From: Holophagaceae bacterium
GTDB taxonomy: Bacteria; Acidobacteriota; Holophagae; Holophagales; Holophagaceae
Direction: 5' to 3'
Length of the DNA: 5,612 nt
Assembly (NCBI GenBank): GCA_025355915.1
Contig: JANXYT010000269.1
Coordinates: forward strand, 1 to 5,612
The position numbers and the translations under genes were made by a program. The notes under the pieces were generated by a model, which saw only the letters and a list, made by a program, of their open reading frames with translations, was not told the DNA's origin and searched no databases. Positions 1-5,487 of this stretch are shown here, piece by piece. The first letter of the stretch is position 1, and every line of letters begins with the position of its first letter.

Positions 1-2
1 AT

Positions 3-545
3 GGCGTGATCCGCAGCTGGGTGCATCGCATCGCCGCCGTGATGATTATGGTCGCCACCGCCTTCCACCTGATCCACCTCGCCCTGGTGAAGCACGACCG
101 CGTGATCCTGCTCGAGTTGCTGCCGGGCTGGCAGGACGCCAAGGACATCGTCAACACCATCCGCTACAACCTTGGCCTGGCCGACAAGCGGCCGACCTTC
201 GGGATGTTCAGCTATGCCGAGAAAATGGAGTACTGGGCCTTCATGTGGGGCACCGTGGTGATGGCCGTGTCCGGCCTCCTCCTTTGGGCCCAGAACTGGA
301 GCCTCCGCCACTTCCCCACCTGGGTGTTGGACGCGGCCACGGCGGCCCATTGGTACGAGGCCATCCTGGCCACGCTCTCCATCCTGGTCTGGCACTGGTA
401 TCTGGTGATCTTCGACCCCGATGTCTATCCCATGGATTTGGCTTGGCTCACCGGCAAGGCCTCGGCCGACCACATGCGCGAAACCCGGCCCGAGTACTAC
501 CGGAAGACCATCGAAAAATCAGGAATGGACCCTGATACCCACTGA
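3..545 (+). CDS. Membrane cytochrome b subunit, C-terminal part (5' end outside window)
   Basis: The reading frame is open to the left edge, so the gene very likely begins upstream; the GTG at 6 has no upstream context to support it as a start. About 180 residues are visible. Counting from that GTG, three hydrophobic segments lie at roughly 6-27, 75-95 and 116-136. They contain histidines suited to heme b binding (H7, H21 and H24 in the first; two more around the third, in AAHWYEA and LVWHWYL). The stretch from 'WQDAKDIV' through 'FSYAEKMEYWAFMWG', 'VSGLLLW' and 'VYPMDLAWLTGK' aligns by eye with the C-terminal part of the next gene ('KQDLKDFV', 'WTYFEKFDYLAVFWG', 'VSGLIMW', 'KFPMDTVIFSGR'), so the two are paralogous. 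In the family of di-heme cytochrome b subunits of the formate dehydrogenase/hydrogenase type, such proteins exchange electrons with membrane quinones. Whether this one also carries an N-terminal heme c domain cannot be seen. It ends in TGA and is probably co-transcribed with the next gene. Confidence 0.8.
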   Translation, partial: GVIRSWVHRIAAVMIMVATAFHLIHLALVKHDRVILLELLPGWQDAKDIVNTIRYNLGLADKRPTFGMFSYAEKMEYWAFMWGTVVMAVSGLLLWAQNWSLRHFPTWVLDAATAAHWYEAILATLSILVWHWYLVIFDPDVYPMDLAWLTGKASADHMRETRPEYYRKTIEKSGMDPDTH

Positions 546-588
546 TATTCCGTTCGACTCTCCACCTTCTTGCCTTCTTTCATTTATC

Positions 589-593
589 AGGAA
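589..593 (+). promoter_or_regulatory. Ribosome binding site (AGGAA) of the multiheme fusion gene
   Basis: AGGAA lies six bases before the ATG at 600. This decides the start in favour of ATG 600 over the in-frame TTG at 570, which has no Shine-Dalgarno sequence and would add ten residues before the signal peptide. Confidence 0.65.
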
Positions 594-599
594 CGTCCA

Positions 600-2774
600 A
601 TGACTCAGCCTTCTTCATCTTTCCCGGACCGCTCCGGCGACAGGCGCCGAAGCAGATCTTTTCTGCTGGCCTTGTTCGCGGGTTTCCTCCTGACCACCGC
701 GCCCCTGGATGCCGCGCCCGCTAAGACGGCGGCGAAGGAGAGCTGCCTCGAGTGCCACGGCGACAAGGACGCGACCAAGGATGGTCCGAACGGCACCACC
801 ATTTCACTCTTCGTGGATTCGGCCCGCTTCGGCAAGGCGGTGCATGCCTCACTCTCGTGCAAAAGCTGCCACGCGACCATCCACAAGGACCATCCAGGCG
901 ACGGCAACCCACCGCCGAAGGTGAACTGCGGGAGCTGTCACTCAGAGGAAGACAAGGTCTACCAGGGCAGCATCCACGGCATGAGCAAGGCCATGGGCGC
1001 CTCCGCCGCCGCCAATTGCACCGACTGCCATGGGAACCACTACATCGTCCCCGTGAAGCAGACGGATTCGCCGGTCTACAAGATGAACCTGCCCAAGACC
1101 TGCTCGAAATGCCACGCCAACAAGGGCATCAACGACGAATACAAGATGAAGTTCCCGAAGGTGGGCACCCAGTACCAGGAGAGCATCCACGGAATGGCGC
1201 TGCTGGAGAAGGGGCTGATCGTCGCCCCCAGCTGCAACGACTGCCACGGCGTGCATGACATCAAGCGCAGCGTGGATCGCAGTTCCCCCATCAACCACGC
1301 CAACGTGGCCAAGACCTGCGGCAAGTGCCATGTCACCGTCGAGGAGATCTACAACAAGAGCATCCACGGCCAGCTGCTGGCCAAGGGCGATCCCCGCGGC
1401 CCCGTGTGCATCCAGTGCCACACCGCGCACCAGATCGAAACGCCCGTGAATGGCCACTTCAAAGCCAACAGCGACATGGTCTGTGGCAAGTGCCACGCCG
1501 ACCGGCTCGAGCACTACCGTGACACGTACCACGGCAAGGCCATGGCTCTCGGCAAGGCGAACACGGCGAGTGCTGTGGCCGCCTGCTACGACTGCCATGG
1601 GCATCACGACGTGCTGCGGACCGCCGACCCGAACTCCCGGCTCTCCCCCGGCAATATCGTCAACACCTGCAAGCAGTGCCACCCCAAGGCCACCACCAGC
1701 TTCACCAAATACGCCCCCCATGCGAATCCCATGGATCGCAAGAACTTCCCGACGCTGTACTACGTGTTCATCGTGATGACCAGCCTGTTGGTCGTCACGT
1801 TCTCGCTGTTCGGCGCGCACACCCTTTTGTGGCTGTTCCGATCCCTCTGGCTCTACCGCCACGATTCCAAGCAATTCCGCGAAGCCAAGGCGAACATTCA
1901 GAAAGACGATGAACAGTTCACACGCTTCCAGCCTTTCGAGCGGTTCCTCCACATCCTCGTGGTCACGAGCTTCCTGCTGCTGACGATCACCGGCATGCCC
2001 CTCAAATTCTATTACGCCGACTGGGCCAAGGCGATCTTCCGCTTCTTCGGCGGACCCGAGGTCGCCCGCACGCTCCACCACTTCGGCGCGGTCATCACCT
2101 TTGTCTACTTCACGCTGCACGTGAGCAGCACCGTCGCCCACTTCTGGCGGAGCCGCGGCTATCTGAAGGATCCCGAGACCGGCGCCTTCCGTCCCAGCCG
2201 AATTTTTAAAGCCATGGCCCACCCCGATTCCATGATCCCCACCAAGCAGGATCTGAAGGACTTCGTGGATCACAACAAGTGGTTCTTCGGCAAGGGCCCT
2301 CGCCCCGAGTTCGACCGCTGGACCTACTTCGAGAAATTCGATTACTTGGCCGTTTTCTGGGGCGTCTTTGCCATCGGCGTTTCCGGCCTGATCATGTGGT
2401 TCCCGGAATTCTTCAGCCGCTTCATGCCCGGGTGGATGATCAACGTATCGCTCATCATCCACTCGGACGAGGCCCTGCTCGCTGCGGGTTTCATCTTCAC
2501 TGTCCACTTCTTCAACACCCATTTCCGCCTTGAGAAGTTCCCGATGGATACGGTCATCTTCTCTGGCCGGATCTCCAAGAGTGAGATGATCCACGAACGC
2601 AAGCGCTGGTATGACCGCTTGTTGGCCGAAGGCCGGTTGGACGATTTCAGGGTCAAGGACGAATGGGAGGCCTGGAAGGGCATCGCCAAGAGCGCCGGCT
2701 ACATCTTCTTTGGCGTGGGCCTGATGCTTCTCTTCCTGATCATCTATGCCATGACATCTCGCCTGGCCCACTGA
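600..2774 (+). CDS. Eleven-heme cytochrome c / cytochrome b fusion, probable quinol-to-periplasm electron conduit
   Basis: The product has 724 residues from the ATG at 600. A signal peptide (basic stretch near residues 12-19, hydrophobic core about 20-33, cleavage near 'PLDA') exports the N-terminal part. Eleven CXXCH heme c sites have their first cysteines at residues 49, 87, 110, 140, 168, 212, 240, 270, 295, 329 and 357. The heme part is repetitive: CXXCH, then a 'YxxSIHG'-like motif (H126, H197, H256, H311), then a second CXXCH usually followed by GxH. From about residue 384 the protein is a membrane cytochrome b with six likely helices (about 384-411, 449-470, 493-516, 582-602, 618-640, 697-718). 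Candidate heme b ligands are H451, H493/H494, H507, H621 and H636. Known relatives of this b domain are the quinone-reactive subunits of formate dehydrogenase and hydrogenase. The c-plus-b fusion recalls CbcL of Geobacter, and orthology is not claimed. The inferred role is oxidation of membrane quinol and delivery of electrons to periplasmic cytochromes. It follows the upstream cytochrome b gene by 54 bases with no terminator between them, and ends just before a strong one. Confidence 0.88.
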   Translation: MTQPSSSFPDRSGDRRRSRSFLLALFAGFLLTTAPLDAAPAKTAAKESCLECHGDKDATKDGPNGTTISLFVDSARFGKAVHASLSCKSCHATIHKDHPGDGNPPPKVNCGSCHSEEDKVYQGSIHGMSKAMGASAAANCTDCHGNHYIVPVKQTDSPVYKMNLPKTCSKCHANKGINDEYKMKFPKVGTQYQESIHGMALLEKGLIVAPSCNDCHGVHDIKRSVDRSSPINHANVAKTCGKCHVTVEEIYNKSIHGQLLAKGDPRGPVCIQCHTAHQIETPVNGHFKANSDMVCGKCHADRLEHYRDTYHGKAMALGKANTASAVAACYDCHGHHDVLRTADPNSRLSPGNIVNTCKQCHPKATTSFTKYAPHANPMDRKNFPTLYYVFIVMTSLLVVTFSLFGAHTLLWLFRSLWLYRHDSKQFREAKANIQKDDEQFTRFQPFERFLHILVVTSFLLLTITGMPLKFYYADWAKAIFRFFGGPEVARTLHHFGAVITFVYFTLHVSSTVAHFWRSRGYLKDPETGAFRPSRIFKAMAHPDSMIPTKQDLKDFVDHNKWFFGKGPRPEFDRWTYFEKFDYLAVFWGVFAIGVSGLIMWFPEFFSRFMPGWMINVSLIIHSDEALLAAGFIFTVHFFNTHFRLEKFPMDTVIFSGRISKSEMIHERKRWYDRLLAEGRLDDFRVKDEWEAWKGIAKSAGYIFFGVGLMLLFLIIYAMTSRLAH
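744..1682 (+). repeat. Tandem two-heme modules within the cytochrome c domain
   Basis: The heme domain reads as a series of diverged modules beginning at successive CXXCH sites: 744, 927, 1101, 1317, 1482 and a final half-module at 1668. Spacings are 61, 58, 72, 55 and 62 codons. A typical module is CXXCH, a gap, YxxSIHG, about 12-15 residues, then CXXCH(G)xH. The last unit has one CXXCH followed by 'FTKYAPHA', which resembles the tyrosine/histidine part of the module. The first unit replaces YxxSIHG with 'FGKAVHA'. This is protein-level repetition from old duplications; the DNA copies are not near-identical. Confidence 0.75.
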
Positions 2775-2785
2775 GGCGCGCATGC

Positions 2786-2826
2786 AGAACAAAAAGGCGC
2801 CGGCTTTGCCGGCGCCTTTTTGTTCT
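2786..2826 (+). terminator. Rho-independent terminator after the cytochrome operon
   Basis: A perfect 19-bp stem (2786-2804 with 2808-2826) has a three-base TTT loop. The GC-rich core GGCGCCGGC is next to the loop and an A-tract/T-tract pair (AAAAA and TTTTT) forms the outer stem. It begins 12 bases after the stop codon of the fusion gene. Because the T-run has a matching A-run, it could also act on the other strand, but no gene reads in from that side. Confidence 0.93.
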
Positions 2827-2864
2827 CAAGGGATCAGACGCTTGCCCCTGATTATGCTTGAGAA
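2823..2864. repeat. Nested inverted repeat upstream of the small cytochrome gene
   Basis: The outer arms TTCTCAAG (2823-2830) and CTTGAGAA (2857-2864) are perfect reverse complements. Inside them ATCAG (2833-2837) and CTGAT (2848-2852) form a second pair around a ten-base loop. The left outer arm overlaps the last four bases of the preceding terminator, and the right arm contains the candidate -35 box TTGAGA. It could be an operator or a weak RNA hairpin; there is no further evidence of function. Confidence 0.4.
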
Positions 2865-2886
2865 AGTGCCAAATAATCGTTACAAA
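2858..2886 (+). promoter_or_regulatory. Candidate sigma-70 promoter for the small diheme cytochrome gene
   Basis: TTGAGA at 2858-2863 matches five of six bases of the -35 consensus. After a 17-base spacer, TACAAA at 2881-2886 matches four of six bases of the -10 consensus. Transcription would begin near 2893, leaving a leader of about 130 bases. The region is far more AT-rich than its surroundings, which suits a promoter. An alternative -10 is TTTAAT at 2904-2909, with a poor -35. The small gene needs its own promoter because a strong terminator lies just upstream. Confidence 0.4.
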
Positions 2887-2900
2887 TGATGATATACAAC

Positions 2901-2916
2901 ATATTTAATTAAATAT
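2901..2916. promoter_or_regulatory. Perfect 16-bp AT palindrome, possible operator
   Basis: ATATTTAATTAAATAT is its own reverse complement and consists only of A and T. It sits just downstream of the predicted transcription start of the small cytochrome gene, a usual position for a repressor site. It does not match the FNR/CRP pattern (TTGAT-N4-ATCAA). In AT-rich DNA a chance palindrome is more likely than elsewhere, so the role remains open. Confidence 0.4.
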
Positions 2917-3010
2917 ACCTGTGATTGTAGTCACTGACATTCAAGCATCACTGGGCGAGACTTGCAGCATGTTCCCCACCACGGCTCGAATCGGACTCGA
3001 GTCCCCCTTA

Positions 3011-3016
3011 GAGGAG
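3011..3016 (+). promoter_or_regulatory. Ribosome binding site (GAGGAG) of the small cytochrome gene
   Basis: GAGGAG lies five bases before the ATG at 3022. It fixes the start there, directly before a clean signal peptide. The in-frame TTG at 2962 would add 20 non-hydrophobic residues before that peptide. Confidence 0.8.
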
Positions 3017-3021
3017 TTCCC

Positions 3022-3264
3022 ATGCGCTGTTTCACATTGCTTGCCGCCGTCCTCATCCTGGCTGTGGCGCCTGTCGCCAACGCCAAGATGACCACGGTCA
3101 AGGGCGCCAAATGCACTGTCTGTCACGAGGGTGCCCCGAAGGACAAGAAGTTCAACGCCGCCACCAAAAAGATGTTCCCGAAATACAAGGAAGCGGAGTG
3201 CAAAAACTGTCACGGCTGGGCCGATGGCAAGCTCACGACCTTCAAGCCAGCCGTCAAGAAGTAG
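3022..3264 (+). CDS. Small secreted lysine-rich diheme cytochrome c
   Basis: The product has 80 residues. A signal peptide of about 21 residues (hydrophobic core 'LLAAVLILAVAPV', cleavage after 'ANA') exports it, leaving a mature protein of about 59 residues. Two heme c sites are visible, CTVCH at residues 31-35 and CKNCH at 60-64, so it should be a periplasmic diheme cytochrome. The mature part has no histidine other than the two in these motifs, so bis-histidine ligation within one chain is not possible. M23 and M51, or lysines, are the candidate distal ligands. Fifteen of the 59 mature residues are lysine, giving a strongly basic protein that could dock on acidic partners. There is no lipobox. 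It lies downstream of the eleven-heme fusion but behind a terminator, so it is probably transcribed separately. A role as soluble carrier for that complex is inference from proximity. I do not recognise a named family. Confidence 0.85.
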   Translation: MRCFTLLAAVLILAVAPVANAKMTTVKGAKCTVCHEGAPKDKKFNAATKKMFPKYKEAECKNCHGWADGKLTTFKPAVKK

Positions 3265-3274
3265 TTCCTTCACG

Positions 3275-3316
3275 CCACAAAAAAGCGGTGCCGGAAACGG
3301 CGCCGCCTTTTTGTGG
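3275..3316. terminator. Bidirectional Rho-independent terminator between convergent genes
   Basis: The stem pairs 3275-3293 with 3298-3316 around a GAAA tetraloop: nine GC-rich pairs near the loop (one G-T wobble), one A/C mismatch, then AAAAA with TTTTT and CCAC with GTGG. It begins ten bases after the stop of the small cytochrome gene and lies just past the stop of the phosphoglucomutase gene on the other strand. T-runs are present on both strands, so it can serve both. Confidence 0.9.
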
Positions 3317-3322
3317 AAATAG

Positions 3323-5023
3323 CTAAAGGCCAAGAAGGGAACGGGCCTCGGTCTCCAGGCGATCCAGCAAGGCCGCATCCGTTCGGCTCTGGAGGTAGAC
3401 CTTCAACTTGGGTTCGGTGCCGCTGGGACGGAAGGCGGCGAAGGCGCCACTCTCCAGGCGGAACTTCAGCGCGTTGCTGCGGGGGATGGACAGGGCCACC
3501 GCACGGTTGTCCGGCCGGTCGAGGATGGGCTCGGTGCGGCCTTCGCCATGCCAGAGGCCAGACTGGAAATCCTCCCAGCTGATGACCTTTTCTCCGCCGA
3601 GGGTGGCGAGGCCCGCCGTTCGGATGCGACCCATCGCCTCCGCAAAACGTTTGGCGCCGCCGGGCCGGGGGTCCTCGAGGTTCACCAGGCGGTTCTGGAA
3701 GGTGCCGACCCTGGCCATCAGAGCATCCGCGGCCTCGTAGAGGGTCTGGCCCTTCGCCTTGTAGTGCCCGGCCATCTCCGCGACCACCAGGGCCGCCGTA
3801 ACCCCGTCCTTGTCGCGCAGGCTGGGCAGCAGCAGCATGCCGTAGCTTTCCTCGGCACTGAAGGCGTAAGGCTCCCCCAGCGCTTCGAGGCGGTCCATGC
3901 ACACGGCGATGTTTTTGAAGCCGGTGAGGGTCCACACCACGGGGAGGCCGTAATGACGGGCCACTTCAGCCATGAAGTCGGAGGTCACCACCGTGCTTAC
4001 CACGGCGCCGGAGCGGCCCTTCTGGCTGCAGAGGTAGTCGAGGGTGAGGGCCGCGAGATCATTGCCGGACATGAGCTCCCAGGCGCCGTTCCGCCTGGCC
4101 AGTACGCCGATGCGGTCCGCATCGGGATCGTTGGCGAGGATGACTTCCGCTTCCATTGCTGCGGCTTCCTTCATGGGCGCCGCGTAGGCTGCCAGTTCCT
4201 CGGGGTTGGGCCGGGGAGCTGTGGGGAAGGTGCCGTCCTGAATGCCTTGGCTGGGGCTGATGGTGAGCGGAATCCCGGCGCGTTCGAACAGGGCCGGAAC
4301 CAGGGCGACGCCCGTGCCGTGGAAGGGTGTGTAGAGGATCCGGGCGGGTGTGAACAGCTTGGGGTGCTGGAGCAGCTCCAGGCCAAGGGTTAGGTAGGCG
4401 GTTTCCACATCCCCGGGAATAGGGCTGATACGACCCGGTTTTGCGACGGGAGGTTCAGGCACCATGGGCAGCGTGGCCATGTGGGCCTCGATCTCGCCAT
4501 CCCAGGGCTCAACCACCTGACCGCCAAGGTCGTTGTAGGCCTTGTAGCCGTTGTATTCCTTCGGATTATGGCTGGCGGTGATGATCACCCCGCAGGCCGA
4601 TCCCAGAGCCTTCATGGCAAAGCAGAGAAAGGGCGTGGGCAGGGGTCGCGTGCCGAGGAACACCTGGTAGCCGGCGGCGGCCAACACGGCGGCAGTCTCC
4701 GCAGCGAAGACATCGGAGTTGATGCGTGTGTCATAGCCGACGACGGCGATCTTTTTCTCCGGTGCATGGCGCTGAGCCACAGCCACCAGGGCCATGGTCG
4801 TCCGGCGCACGTTTGGTCGATTCATGCGCCGCAATCCGGCGGCCATGAAACCGCGAAGGCCGCCGGTGCCGAAGGCAAGGGGCTCGAAGAACCGGTCCTC
4901 CAGTTCTGCGATGGCTTGGGCGTCACCGTTCTCGGCGGCCTTCACCAGGGGCTCCAGTTCGGCCCGGAGGTCAGGCTCAAGATGGGGGAAGGACAGGTAT
5001 TGCTTCGCGGCGCTCAGGGACAT
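3323..5023 (-). CDS. Phosphoglucomutase / phosphomannomutase (alpha-D-phosphohexomutase family)
   Basis: The product has 566 residues, the usual length for the PGM2/PgcA-like branch of the family. These cytoplasmic enzymes interconvert glucose 1-phosphate and glucose 6-phosphate (often also the mannose phosphates) through a phosphoserine, feeding glycogen, cell-wall and sugar-nucleotide synthesis. All family motifs are present: FGTGGLRG (51-58), GYDTR (96-100), the catalytic-serine loop TASHNP (149-154, Ser151), the metal-binding loop DPDADR (299-304), TGFK (367-370), the sugar-specificity loop EESYG (391-395) and the phosphate-binding loop RPSGTEPK (532-539). The ATG start is supported by GAGG five bases upstream (RC of 5029-5032). 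It lies 47 bases after the pmbA-like gene on the same strand, with no terminator between, so the two may be co-transcribed. It ends at a TAG next to the shared terminator. Exact sugar preference cannot be read from the sequence. Confidence 0.96.
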   Translation of the reverse strand: MSLSAAKQYLSFPHLEPDLRAELEPLVKAAENGDAQAIAELEDRFFEPLAFGTGGLRGFMAAGLRRMNRPNVRRTTMALVAVAQRHAPEKKIAVVGYDTRINSDVFAAETAAVLAAAGYQVFLGTRPLPTPFLCFAMKALGSACGVIITASHNPKEYNGYKAYNDLGGQVVEPWDGEIEAHMATLPMVPEPPVAKPGRISPIPGDVETAYLTLGLELLQHPKLFTPARILYTPFHGTGVALVPALFERAGIPLTISPSQGIQDGTFPTAPRPNPEELAAYAAPMKEAAAMEAEVILANDPDADRIGVLARRNGAWELMSGNDLAALTLDYLCSQKGRSGAVVSTVVTSDFMAEVARHYGLPVVWTLTGFKNIAVCMDRLEALGEPYAFSAEESYGMLLLPSLRDKDGVTAALVVAEMAGHYKAKGQTLYEAADALMARVGTFQNRLVNLEDPRPGGAKRFAEAMGRIRTAGLATLGGEKVISWEDFQSGLWHGEGRTEPILDRPDNRAVALSIPRSNALKFRLESGAFAAFRPSGTEPKLKVYLQSRTDAALLDRLETEARSLLGL

Positions 5024-5027
5024 GGGG

Positions 5028-5032
5028 ACCTC
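5028..5032 (-). promoter_or_regulatory. Ribosome binding site (GAGGT) of the phosphohexomutase gene
   Basis: On the - strand GAGGT lies four bases before the ATG at 5023. It confirms that start and indicates independent translation after the upstream gene. Confidence 0.7.
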
Positions 5033-5070
5033 GCTGCATCTATGCTACGTGAAGGTGGACCCGGATGGGA

Positions 5071-5487
5071 TCATGCGCCGCCCAGGGCGATGTCCTCCAG
5101 GAGGATGCTCAGGCCCGCGCTGCTGCCGTACCAGCGGAGGTCGTTACCGAGGGCCGTGATGCGCGTCAGGAAATCTCGCAGGTTGCCCGCGAAGGGGAGC
5201 TTGTCCACGGGTTCGGCCAGCACGCCATCACGGATGCGGATGCCGCTGGCGCCCACACTGAGGTCACCGCTGACGGGGTCCACCGTGTGCAGGCCCATGA
5301 TCTCGGTGATGAGCACGCCGTTCCCGGCCATGCGGTAGAGGGTCTCCGGCGAGGTAACCCCGGGCAGGGGAAACAGGTTGAACGTGGTGGCGCTGGGCTG
5401 ACTGCCGAAGCCCCGCCCGGCGCTGGCGGTCGGGGTCATGCCCATCTCCGCGGCGGTCTTGAGGGTGTGGAGGTAGGTCTTCAGCAC
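5071..5487 (-). CDS. pmbA: PmbA/TldE-like protein of the TldD/TldE peptidase family, C-terminal part, cut by the fold-back repeat
   Basis: About 138 residues of the C-terminal domain can be trusted, beginning near 'VLKTYLHTLKTAAEMGM' and ending 'LGGA'. Family features visible are 'GVLITEIMGLHTV', 'VSGDLSVGASGI', 'PFAGNLRDFL', 'ALGNDLRW' and a final 'SILLEDIALGG' strand. This order matches the C-terminal half of PmbA (TldE), the partner of TldD. TldD/TldE heterodimers are known to process peptides such as microcin B17 precursor and the CcdA antitoxin. TldD carries the metal site and PmbA does not, and nothing visible here indicates otherwise. The gene cannot be followed further upstream because the sequence turns into a reverse-complement copy of itself. 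An ATG at 5514 is in frame, but the nine residues it adds come from the mirror copy and are not the true N-terminus. The phosphohexomutase gene follows 47 bases downstream. Confidence 0.85.
   Translation of the reverse strand: MLKTYLHTLKTAAEMGMTPTASAGRGFGSQPSATTFNLFPLPGVTSPETLYRMAGNGVLITEIMGLHTVDPVSGDLSVGASGIRIRDGVLAEPVDKLPFAGNLRDFLTRITALGNDLRWYGSSAGLSILLEDIALGGA
5340..5467 (+). repeat. Left arm of a 128-bp perfect inverted repeat
   Basis: Every base from 5340 to 5467 is complementary to its partner in 5485-5612 (paired coordinates sum to 10952), with no mismatch. This arm is the genuine-looking copy: read on the - strand it encodes continuous PmbA sequence that runs smoothly into the rest of the gene. 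Confidence 0.97.

Noticed and set aside
1..9. ATG at the first base as a gene start
   Set aside because: It reads ATG-GCG-TGA and stops at once; the coding frame begins at base 3 and comes from outside the window.
570..599. TTG at 570 as start of the fusion gene
   Set aside because: It has no Shine-Dalgarno sequence, whereas ATG 600 has AGGAA at proper spacing and leads into the signal peptide.
630..670. Tat signal in the fusion protein (several arginines before the hydrophobic core)
   Set aside because: The arginines do not fit the S/T-R-R-x-F-L-K pattern, and heme c proteins are normally exported unfolded by Sec.
942..2792. Long open frame (616 codons) on the - strand opposite the cytochrome fusion gene
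   Set aside because: It is a shadow of GC-rich codon use. It lies opposite eleven CXXCH sites and six helices that prove the + strand codes, its composition is histidine/valine/glycine-rich and low in complexity, and it runs through the terminator.
2827..3010. Riboswitch, tRNA or small RNA in the intergenic region
   Set aside because: Only short stems are visible; there is no cloverleaf, no recognised aptamer core and no terminator within the leader.
2962..3021. Earlier TTG start for the small cytochrome
   Set aside because: It would put 20 polar residues before a clean signal peptide; GAGGAG before ATG 3022 is decisive.
3548..5338. Two open frames of about 280 codons (3548-4393 and 4481-5338) on the + strand opposite phosphohexomutase and pmbA
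   Set aside because: The - strand carries all catalytic motifs of the phosphohexomutase and the PmbA signature; the + frames show no domain and no ribosome binding site.
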